Positions 1 to 5,632 of a DNA stretch of 8,460 nucleotides are shown in pieces; positions within the stretch are counted from its first letter, which is position 1, and each line of letters opens with the position of its first letter. This DNA comes from JBGPIK01 sp041484845 (GTDB taxonomy: Bacteria; Desulfobacterota; Binatia; UBA9968): NCBI GenBank assembly GCA_041484845.1, contig JBGPIK010000305.1, positions 1 through 8,460 on the forward strand. Direction: 5' to 3'. The position numbers were made by a program, and so were the translations under genes. Under the pieces are notes generated by a model. It searched no databases. It had not been told where the DNA came from and worked only from the letters and a program-made list of their open reading frames with translations.

Positions 1-99
1 CAACTCCAGGGCTTGCGCCAAGGGCGCCGGGCAGATCAAATAGTATTGCCGCGTCTGGTTGGCTCGCTCGATCACCTGTACTTTGGTAATGTATCCCAT
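1..99 (-). CDS. AbrB/SpoVT-like small DNA-binding protein, N-terminal part (runs off window)
   Basis: The minus strand reads ATG at 99 and stays open for 33 codons to the window edge, so only the N-terminus is visible. It begins MGYITKVQVIER and continues through YYLICPAPLAQALEL. The pattern of a short beta strand, a variable turn, a second strand and then a proline followed by an amphipathic helix (PAPLAQALEL) resembles the swapped-hairpin AbrB/MazE/SpoVT DNA-binding fold, where the usual text is 'vtIPkevreaLgl'. Such proteins act as transition regulators or as antitoxins that repress their own promoter, and I recall similar short proteins next to transposases. No Shine-Dalgarno precedes the ATG; the -10 box ends 8 nt upstream, so a leaderless message is implied. 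The family call is from motif resemblance only, because the C-terminal half and the downstream partner (toxin or transposase) lie outside the window. Confidence 0.5.
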   Translation of the reverse strand, partial: MGYITKVQVIERANQTRQYYLICPAPLAQALEL

Positions 100-107
100 A
101 GTGAGGA

Positions 108-136
108 ATTATACACATAGTGATATCACTAGTCAA
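108..136 (-). promoter_or_regulatory. Strong sigma70-type promoter for the AbrB-like gene
   Basis: Read on the minus strand, TTGACT (136-131) is followed after exactly 17 nt by a perfect TATAAT (113-108). This is one base from full consensus with optimal spacing. From the end of the -10 box only 8 nt (TCCTCACT) separate it from the ATG at 99. Transcription should therefore start at or within about 2 nt of the start codon, giving a leaderless mRNA. Confidence 0.75.
118..131. promoter_or_regulatory. 14-bp perfect palindrome in the promoter spacer, probable operator
   Basis: TAGTGATATCACTA is a perfect inverted repeat. It fills most of the 17-nt spacer between the -35 and -10 boxes of the leftward promoter and overlaps the last base of the -35 box. 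A dimeric regulator bound there would block RNA polymerase directly. Autoregulation by the AbrB-like product is the simplest reading (inference); an unrelated repressor is possible. Confidence 0.6.
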
Positions 137-423
137 GGAATAGTTTGGGGATTTTTTCTCACGACCGCCGAGTTCGCAGAGTTCGGAGTATTCTTTTAAT
201 CAATAACTCTTCGCTCCGCGCCCTCCGTGGTTCGGCGGGCTCACCACGTCCCGAGCCCGTCGAGGGACGCGCCTCGGCGGTGCAATCTCCGAGCCCTGCT
301 TCACATGGAAGCCTGAAGACCTTTCTTTTGTGACTCGCGGTATCTGGAATCTTGCAACGAAGCGTTTTTGTACTTGGGCGCAAGGGAATAGGGCGGGGTT
401 TCTTCTCGTCAATGCGACCGTTG
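137..423. other. Non-coding stretch with repeat-like, hairpin-rich sequence; no convincing gene
   Basis: Together with the promoter region this leaves over 300 nt without a supported gene between the AbrB-like start and the hydrolase stop. Roughly 160-233 is an imperfect inverted pair: CCGAGTTCGCAGAGTTCGG on the left and CTCCGCGCCCTCCGTGG on the right. It resembles the 'accacggagggcgcggag' type intergenic repeat. It is followed by the separate repeat-like unit at 247-269. The open frames here are short, overlap each other on both strands, and translate to low-complexity Arg/Ser/Pro-rich text. No convincing rho-independent terminator for the hydrolase was seen. Confidence 0.45.
247..269. repeat. 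Short inverted repeat, dispersed-repeat-like (translates as PRPEPVEG)
   Basis: CGTCCC (247-252) and GGGACG (264-269) are perfect 6-bp arms around an 11-nt centre, GAGCCCGTCGA. In one frame the unit reads PRPEPVEG, a peptide I recognise from spurious ORFs over dispersed intergenic palindromes in many environmental proteobacterial genomes. Only one copy is present here, so repeat status is from memory of that motif and not shown within the window. Confidence 0.4.
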
Positions 424-1611
424 TCATAAGGGTGTCTTCACCTCTCGCCCGCCTGCTTCTACTAGCACCTGTTCTGAAGCAAACGGCTTTCCTTCCAGCC
501 TGTCTTTTAGCCAATCCACCATCGTCATTCGAACTTGGGGGTAGTGGGGGATCGAATGCCTTTCTCCCTCGAAGACAACGAGTCTTTTTGGAGATCGTAC
601 TTCGTGAAAAATCTGCTCGGTGAATTCAAGCGGACACAACTCGTCATCTTCCCCGGTTACAATCTCGTATGGGCAGGGCACTTTAGATGCCACACCCATC
701 AAGCTGAAGCTTTTGGCGAATTCATCGAAAGCGGCCTCGTCATCGTAGCCGGCCATATGCATGAAATTGAGTTTATACGTCGGTGACGCGCGGTTGAAAA
801 GAGTGTAGTGGCCAGGCTCAAGACAAGGGGCTCCCACCGCGCAAGCCTTGATGCGGGGCTCTATCGCTGCGATACGGGTTCCCCAGTAGCTACCCATACT
901 CCAACCAAAAAGAGCCAAACGGTTGCTGTCGATCTCCGAGCGCCCACAGAGGTAGTCGCAAGCAGCTTTTCCCACCGGTTCACAGTTGGTTGCATTGGCG
1001 GTTATCCCGCGTGATCTCGTTTCTCCCCTCCCGGGAGGATCGATGGCCAAAAGCGCAATTCCGCGATCCAGGAACGGATCGCCCGATAGAGCAATCTCTT
1101 CTTTAACCGAATCCATACCTTGCACGGAGATTACGCAGGGAAGTTTCTCCCCCGGTCTGATTCCAGCGGGAAAATGAAGCAGAGCAGCAATCGATTTGTC
1201 TTCGAAGGGTAATTCCACGCGCTCGATCGGATGATCCGCCAACCGGATGTACTCGTTGTAACAAACCCGGATCTTTTCTTCCCACGCGATCTTCTGAGGA
1301 TTATCTTCAAAAATCCCCCACACCGCATAAACGTAAAAGAGGGCAGCGGCGTAGTAGTGATTGCGCGCGAATTCTCTGTGTCCTTCCTGATCGGCTTTGG
1401 TGGCCATCTCTTCGCGGCGCCGGGCGGCGCGGTGAAATTCCCGCGGGATGTCGGTGAATTTCTGGATTCGCTGGCTCATTTCCCTGATCTCCATGACCGC
1501 GCCCGGTCCGCAGAGTCGAATCATGATAGCGGTTCTGGCTCGGTCCCAGTCGAGACCGTTGGCCTGAATGATTTGATCCAGAATCCAACGATTGTCCCAC
1601 CAGCGTTTCAT
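424..1611 (-). CDS. Alpha/beta hydrolase, 2,6-dihydroxypseudooxynicotine hydrolase-like
   Basis: This 395-residue serine hydrolase has an all-helical N-terminal part (about residues 1-125) with repeated aromatic and Arg/Glu-rich helices, then an alpha/beta hydrolase core. The nucleophile elbow is GWSMG with Ser238. The acid is probably Asp323 in GEDDELCP, and the base is His352 in GERHSI. DPPGRGET (about 191-198) fits the loop after strand beta-4. No signal peptide is present, so it should be cytoplasmic. Length and layout match the family of Arthrobacter 2,6-dihydroxypseudooxynicotine hydrolase, which cleaves a C-C bond next to an aromatic ring, and more broadly the FrsA/DUF1100-type hydrolases. 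The true substrate is unknown. It is divergent from the family 3 binding protein. The ATG at 1611 has only an A8 tract upstream; the good Shine-Dalgarno (1644-1639) instead serves an 8-codon mini-ORF whose TGA overlaps this ATG. The stop is TGA. Confidence 0.85.
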   Translation of the reverse strand: MKRWWDNRWILDQIIQANGLDWDRARTAIMIRLCGPGAVMEIREMSQRIQKFTDIPREFHRAARRREEMATKADQEGHREFARNHYYAAALFYVYAVWGIFEDNPQKIAWEEKIRVCYNEYIRLADHPIERVELPFEDKSIAALLHFPAGIRPGEKLPCVISVQGMDSVKEEIALSGDPFLDRGIALLAIDPPGRGETRSRGITANATNCEPVGKAACDYLCGRSEIDSNRLALFGWSMGSYWGTRIAAIEPRIKACAVGAPCLEPGHYTLFNRASPTYKLNFMHMAGYDDEAAFDEFAKSFSLMGVASKVPCPYEIVTGEDDELCPLEFTEQIFHEVRSPKRLVVFEGERHSIPHYPQVRMTMVDWLKDRLEGKPFASEQVLVEAGGREVKTPL

Positions 1612-1634
1612 TTTTTTTCGGTTTCAACTCTCAT
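1608..1634 (-). CDS. 8-codon mini-ORF overlapping the hydrolase start (leader peptide or frameshifted N-terminus)
   Basis: On the minus strand ATG (1634-1632) opens a frame reading MRVETEKK and stops at TGA (1610-1608), overlapping the hydrolase ATG (1611-1609) as ATGA. A textbook GGAGGT (1644-1639) sits 4 nt upstream of this mini-ORF start, whereas the hydrolase ATG lacks one. Two readings fit. The first is translational coupling, with ribosomes ending here and restarting on the hydrolase. The second is that one A is missing from the A8 run (1618-1611), in which case MRVETEKK would be the real in-frame hydrolase N-terminus. The frame is also open further upstream to a GTG at 1676. Confidence 0.4.
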   Translation of the reverse strand: MRVETEKK

Positions 1635-1713
1635 GGCCACCTCCAAAAGCACTAAGGCGTCTCGGGCGGGAATCACATAAAAAAACTGGATGAGAAGCTG
1701 AGGCCATTACACT

Positions 1714-1743
1714 CCTATAACGCCGGCAATTGCAGCGAGTCAA
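1714..1743 (-). promoter_or_regulatory. Candidate promoter for the hydrolase
   Basis: On the minus strand TTGACT (1743-1738) is followed after 18 nt by TATAGG (1719-1714). The -35 box is identical to that of the AbrB-like gene, while the -10 box is weaker. It would give a leader of roughly 95 nt containing the mini-ORF. Confidence 0.4.
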
Positions 1744-1795
1744 ATTGTGTCCTCCTGAAAGAATTGCTTTTCGCCCCTCGCGGGCCGAAATATTA

Positions 1796-1823
1796 TTGCT
1801 AAACGGGGGATATCGATTATAGA
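1796..1823 (+). promoter_or_regulatory. Weak candidate promoter for the family 3 binding protein
   Basis: TTGCTA (1796-1801) and TATAGA (1818-1823) are 16 nt apart. Transcription would start near 1830, almost on the GTG (1828)/ATG (1834) pair. This would make the message leaderless and fits the absence of a Shine-Dalgarno there. Both boxes deviate from consensus. Confidence 0.3.
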
Positions 1824-1833
1824 ATTCGTGGCA

Positions 1834-2616
1834 ATGGCAACTGCGTTCCGCTCAGATGGGAGTCGTTGGGTTTCTACCATTTCCGACCCGCGGGTCGCGG
1901 ACCTCGGGCGGGCCGGCAGAGTTCGGGTCGCGCTTTTCCCCTCGTTCCTGTACAGCAAGGACCCGGTGACCGGTGATCTACGGGGAGTGGGAATAGAGAT
2001 TGCTCGCGCACTCGCAGCGCGCCTCAGAGTTAAGTTTCTACCGGTCGAATACACCGCTCCTCCTAAGGTTATGGAAGGCCTTAATGCCGGCGCATGCGAC
2101 GTGGGGTTTCTCGGAATCGATCCCTCTCGTCTTGCCGAGGTAGACTTCTCGCCTCCATTAATGCAGGTCGACTGGACCTATCTGGTCGCCGCTGGCTCCT
2201 CAATCCATAGCGTCGCAGACGCCGACCGGACCGGGGTTCGCATCGCCGTCGTGCGCAATCACGCCATGGACTTCGCTCTGAGGCGCATACTGAGACAAGC
2301 CGAGCCGGTGTGGGCCGAGACGCCGGACGGCACTTTTGACGTGCTGCGGAGCGGACATGCGGACGTGCAGGCGGGAGTCCGCTCGGCGCTCATGGAGTAT
2401 TCCAGCCAGCTACCCGGCTCACGAGTGCTCGAGGATCGCTACGGGAGCAACTCCGTAGCGATGGTGGTTCCGAGGGGCCGAGCCGAGCGGCTCGCTTACA
2501 TTAGCGAGTTCATCGAAGAGGCCAAAGCTTCGGGGTTGGTGCAACGGGCGATCGACAGTGCAGGCTTGCGCGGAGTCCTGGTGCCACCGATGGAAACCCT
2601 CAACACTCGGAAATGA
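1834..2616 (+). CDS. Transporter substrate-binding domain protein (SBP family 3 fold) without signal peptide
   Basis: The 260-residue product has the periplasmic binding protein family 3 layout (amino-acid-type ABC binding proteins). It contains a first strand GRVRVALFP, the PVTGDLRGVGIEIARALAARL region, GACDVGFLGIDPSR with VDFSPPLM, a second-lobe strand VRIAVVRNHAMD, and a C-terminal return GSNSVAMVVPRG. The N-terminus (MATAFRSDGSRWVST) has no hydrophobic signal segment, and the frame extended upstream to the TGA at 1756-1758 contains neither a start codon nor a signal. I recall a subgroup of such proteins in proteobacteria that consistently lack a signal peptide, so it may act in the cytoplasm as a ligand sensor or chaperone. 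A GTG at 1828 is an alternative start two codons earlier; neither start has a Shine-Dalgarno. No permease or ATPase gene accompanies it. The ligand cannot be predicted. Confidence 0.8.
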   Translation: MATAFRSDGSRWVSTISDPRVADLGRAGRVRVALFPSFLYSKDPVTGDLRGVGIEIARALAARLRVKFLPVEYTAPPKVMEGLNAGACDVGFLGIDPSRLAEVDFSPPLMQVDWTYLVAAGSSIHSVADADRTGVRIAVVRNHAMDFALRRILRQAEPVWAETPDGTFDVLRSGHADVQAGVRSALMEYSSQLPGSRVLEDRYGSNSVAMVVPRGRAERLAYISEFIEEAKASGLVQRAIDSAGLRGVLVPPMETLNTRK

Positions 2617-2752
2617 TTGCTCGCCAAGCATAATGTCGGGAGATCGACCCTCTCTTTAGACGCTCTACTTTATCCTTCCAGTTGTTCCCGAGTTCTCTTA
2701 TAAGTCGCAGTTCTATATAAGCTTCGACGGCGGCCGGCGGACCGTAAAGTTT

Positions 2753-2796
2753 TTTCCAGACGAATACTTGACACATATAATATTACAGTTTAAAAC
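2753..2796 (+). promoter_or_regulatory. Two overlapping candidate promoters for the SBP-UbiD-cupin array
   Basis: Promoter A has a weak -35 TTTCCA (2753-2758), a 17-nt spacer and a perfect TATAAT (2776-2781). Promoter B has a perfect TTGACA (2768-2773), a 17-nt spacer and a weak TAAAAC (2791-2796). The -10 of A lies in the spacer of B, so polymerase can occupy only one at a time. This AT-rich patch is the obvious start point of the rightward gene array. The rest of 2617-2864 holds no gene and no clear terminator. Confidence 0.5.
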
Positions 2797-2864
2797 ATAT
2801 GCTAATCCAATCTGGTTTACGCCATCCGGTCTCGTGACTGACTTTTCAGCAAGAGCAAACGAAA

Positions 2865-4001
2865 ATGTGTAACTGGCCATTGGTAAGACGCCCTAACGCT
2901 TTACTTCTTTTGTTGTTTGCCAGCCTGTTTCTCGTTCCGATCGAGACGCGCGCGCAAGTCAGCAAAACCGTCGTCCAGCAGGATTGGGAGAAGCTTCTCG
3001 ATGCCGCAAAAAAAGAAGGGAAAGTCACGGTATCGATTCCCGCCACCGCCGAGATGAGAAAACAAGTGGAGGAGAATTTTAGGAAAAAGTTCGGCATCGA
3101 GGTTGAGGTATTTACGGCGCGCGGCAGCTAGGCCGTGCGGCGGATGGCCGATGAGTTTAAGGCCGGCGTCCGAAACTTCGACCTGCACATCGGCGGTTCC
3201 AATTCCGCGGTATCTGGGCTGCTGGACGAGGGAATGTTGGATGCGGTTGAGCCATGGCTCGTTTTGCCGGAGGTCAAAGATCCGAAATACTGGTGGGGTG
3301 GTCATATGTGGGTCGATAACGCAAAGCGCTACATATACGCATTTCAGGCCTACATTACTGAAAGTCTCTGGTGCAACACCGACCTGGTGAAGCCAAACGA
3401 GATACGCTCCTACGACGATTTCTTAAATCCAAAATGGAAAGGCAAGATTGGCTTTCTGGATCCAAGGAGTCCGGGGGCGGGCGACTCGAATTGGTCCTTT
3501 ATATGGAGCGTGAAGGGCGAAGAGTATCTCAAGAGACTTGTGGCTCAGGATTTGTTCGTGGGCCGCGACCAAAGAGTTCTCGCTGAAAGCCTCGCTAAGG
3601 GAAAAGTGGCGCTGATGATAGGGTTAACCTACTACAGTTACGTTCCGTTTCTGAAAGCCGGACTTCCTGTAAAGGCTCTGCCAACGATGAAAGAGGGTAC
3701 GTTCGGCACTGCCGGAAGCGGCAATTTAGCTATCATCAAGAGTCCCGCGCACCCAAATGCAACTAAAGTATTCGTGAATTGGGTGCTCTCGCGCGAAGGA
3801 CAAGATGTTGTTCCCCGCGCATTGGGTCAAGCAACGCGCCGATTGGACGTCGACACGAAATGGCTAAAAGACAGCGGCGTTATTGCAGCGAAGGACCGCA
3901 TGACGGTGAAAGAATACCTGCAAATAGAGAATCAATCCGAAGAGAAGCTAGACAAAGTGCGAGCGCCTGCATTGAAAGTCGCACAGACTTTGTTGCCATA
4001 G
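2865..4001 (+). pseudogene. Extracellular solute-binding protein (SBP-1), interrupted by an in-frame amber codon
   Basis: One continuous frame of 378 codons is interrupted only by TAG at 3129-3131 (codon 89). The N-terminus has a signal peptide: Arg residues near 8-9, a LLLLLFASLFLV core, and a TRA-Q cleavage-like site. Then come QDWEKLLDAAKKEGKV and, after the stop, DLHIGG, YWWGGHMWVDNAKR, TESLW, WKGKIGFLDPR, KGEEYLKRL, GLTYYSY, NWVLSREGQ and TRRLDVDT. All of these recur in the two paralogues downstream, so this is a periplasmic, AfuA/FbpA-like family binding protein. Ungapped alignment with SBP-2 places the stop at an Asn that is also Asn in SBP-3. No other damage is visible, so it is a recent nonsense mutation, a sequence error or a readthrough site. 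An in-frame ATG at 3144 could restart, but the product would lack the signal peptide. The Shine-Dalgarno is weak (AAGAG, 2851-2855). The terminal stop is also TAG. Confidence 0.75.
3118..3139 (+). other. GC-rich hairpin with the SBP-1 amber codon in its loop
   Basis: CGCGCGGC (3118-3125) can pair with GCCGTGCG (3132-3139), with one G-U pair. The 6-nt loop AGCTAG (3126-3131) contains the premature TAG. This may be chance in GC-rich coding DNA, but it bears on readthrough or sequencing-error explanations. Confidence 0.35.
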
Positions 4002-4027
4002 CCTGAATGTAACAATTTGGTCGTCCC

Positions 4028-4034
4028 GGAAGGA
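4028..4034 (+). promoter_or_regulatory. Ribosome binding site deciding the UbiD start
   Basis: GGAAGGA lies 9 nt upstream of ATG 4044. It would fall inside the coding region if the TTG at 4017 were used, so ATG 4044 is the better start. Confidence 0.7.
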
Positions 4035-4043
4035 ACTTATCGA

Positions 4044-5630
4044 ATGCCCAATGCCTACTATGGCGATTTTCGCGCCTACCTAGACGTCCTCGATCAGCGT
4101 GGCAAGCTCCATCGTTGGCTGCGGCCGGTCAATAAAGATACCGAGTTGATGCCGCTCATGCGCCTTCAATATCGTGGCATCGCTGACGAGAAAAGACAGG
4201 CATTCTTATTCGAAAACGTGGTCGATAGCCGCAACAGAAAACACGCCATCAAAGTAGCAACCGGTGTTTATGGCTCGTCGCGCGAAATCGTTTCTTTAGG
4301 CTTGGGCTGCGATCAGCCTCTTGAGATCTATGAAAAGTGGCGCAAGGCGCTCGCCGGACCGATCGAACCCCGCAGGGTCACCCAGGCTGCCGTTCAAGAG
4401 GAGATTTACACCGGAGCGAGGTTGAAAGAATTCGGCATGACCAGCTTGCCGGCGCCTGTCGAGGAGCCGGGGTTTAGCGGCGGCATACGCGTCACGGCGC
4501 CGTTTATTACCCAAGAGCCGGAAACCGGGGTGCGCAATGTGGGAATGTATAGCGGACATTTTCGGAGTGACGACAAATTGATCGCGGGCATTGCGCCCAC
4601 ACATCACGCGATGCTCTATCATCATCGCAATGCGGCGAGCCGCAACGAGCCCCTGCCGGTTGCCATTGTCCTCGGCGCGTTGCCCGATATCAACTTTGTC
4701 GCCGCCGCCAACCTGCCGTACGGCGTCGATGAGCTTGCGGTCGCCGGCGGCATCCGTGGTCGCCCGGTGGATGTCGTTCCGTGCAAAACGATTCCGCTTG
4801 AAGTGCCCGCCGAAGCGGAAATCGTCATCGAAGGCGAAATATCGCCGGACCGAAAAGAGCGCGGAGAACCTTTCAGCGATTATCCGGGTTACCTCATGGT
4901 TGAAAGGGAGTTCCGGGCGGTAATCGACGTCAAGGCCATTACGATGCGGCGGAATGCGATTTTGACGGCCATTCTCGTCGGGCTGCCTCCCAGCGAGTCC
5001 AACGGCATCTCCCGAACCTGCCGCGAAATGATGCTCTACAACTTTCTCCGATACAGCTGCGCCATGCCCGAAGTTTTGGAAGTGTCGTGCCCGGAGATGG
5101 GCGGCGGCTGGAACTGGTGGGTGATACGGATGAAAAAGAGCCATCCGAGCAAACCCAAACAAGCGTTGCGCGCTGCGTCGGGAATGGATCCGACGAACAA
5201 GATGATTATCGTCGTCGATGAGGATATCGACCCCAAGGATCCCGATATGGTGATGTGGGCGCTCAGTTTCGCCATGCAGCCGCACCGGGACGTCGAGATC
5301 AGCACCGGGCGGGTGCCGCTGCTCGACCCTTCGGCGCATTCGCTCATGAACAATCGTGAGGAGCGCAGTTTTCCGGGACCGGTGGGTTGCTCGGGGTTGT
5401 TGATCGATGCGACGCGCAAGGGACCGTTTCCGCCGGTGGGATTGCCCAAGAAAGCTTACATGGAGAGCGCTTTGAAGATCTGGCGCGAAGAGCAAATGGG
5501 GGAATTGAAACTTAAGACGCCGTGGTTCGGATATCCCCTGGGCCTTTGGGACGCGGAGGACGACGCCCTCGCGGAAGCAGTGGCGCGTGGCGAATACTTT
5601 CAGTCCAAACCGCAGAAAGGACACAGCTAA
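4044..5630 (+). CDS. UbiD-family decarboxylase with altered catalytic triad
   Basis: The 528-residue protein belongs to the UbiD family, whose members use prenylated FMN to (de)carboxylate aromatic or alpha,beta-unsaturated acids reversibly. Family landmarks are FRAYLDVLDQRGKLHRW at the N-terminus, PFIT...NVGMY (about 150-169), VAIVLGALPD, EIVIEGEISPD, EPFSDYPGY (275-283), GLPPSESN and an IVVDEDIDPKDPDMV region. Compared with Aspergillus niger Fdc1 (numbering from memory), a constant offset of three places the metal/phosphate ligands at Asn165, His188 and Glu230, all conserved. The catalytic Arg173 position is Ser170, the Glu277 position is Gly274 (with a Glu one residue later), and the Glu282 position is Asp279. 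So cofactor binding looks kept while classical catalysis looks altered. No signal peptide. It starts 42 nt after SBP-1 and ends 2 nt before the cupin gene, so it is clearly co-transcribed. No ubiX-like prenyltransferase is present in the window. The substrate is unknown; an aromatic or heteroaromatic acid is inferred. Confidence 0.88.
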   Translation: MPNAYYGDFRAYLDVLDQRGKLHRWLRPVNKDTELMPLMRLQYRGIADEKRQAFLFENVVDSRNRKHAIKVATGVYGSSREIVSLGLGCDQPLEIYEKWRKALAGPIEPRRVTQAAVQEEIYTGARLKEFGMTSLPAPVEEPGFSGGIRVTAPFITQEPETGVRNVGMYSGHFRSDDKLIAGIAPTHHAMLYHHRNAASRNEPLPVAIVLGALPDINFVAAANLPYGVDELAVAGGIRGRPVDVVPCKTIPLEVPAEAEIVIEGEISPDRKERGEPFSDYPGYLMVEREFRAVIDVKAITMRRNAILTAILVGLPPSESNGISRTCREMMLYNFLRYSCAMPEVLEVSCPEMGGGWNWWVIRMKKSHPSKPKQALRAASGMDPTNKMIIVVDEDIDPKDPDMVMWALSFAMQPHRDVEISTGRVPLLDPSAHSLMNNREERSFPGPVGCSGLLIDATRKGPFPPVGLPKKAYMESALKIWREEQMGELKLKTPWFGYPLGLWDAEDDALAEAVARGEYFQSKPQKGHS

Positions 5631-5632
5631 CA

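Noticed and set aside
145..623. Several short overlapping frames on both strands at the left end
   Set aside because: They overlap each other and repeat-like DNA, and their products are low-complexity; none has a recognisable family.
1231..1680. 149-codon plus-strand frame opposite the hydrolase 5' end
   Set aside because: Antisense to a well-supported hydrolase with full catalytic triad; no domain or ribosome binding site seen.
3129..3131. Pyrrolysine or amber codon reassignment
   Set aside because: TAG is the ordinary terminal stop of SBP-1 and SBP-2 in the same window, and no suppressor tRNA is visible; kept only as an unlikely alternative.
4017..4043. TTG start nine codons upstream for UbiD
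   Set aside because: It would place the GGAAGGA ribosome binding site inside the coding region, and ATG 4044 is ideally spaced from it.
4296..5624. Long 442-codon open frame on the minus strand opposite the UbiD gene
   Set aside because: It is Arg/His/Pro-rich, antiparallel to a gene with clear UbiD motifs and has no recognisable domain; it is a codon-bias shadow.
5522..5632. In-frame extension of the cupin into the UbiD coding region
   Set aside because: The GTG at 5633 has a Shine-Dalgarno and sits 2 nt after the UbiD stop; the extension lacks cupin-like content.
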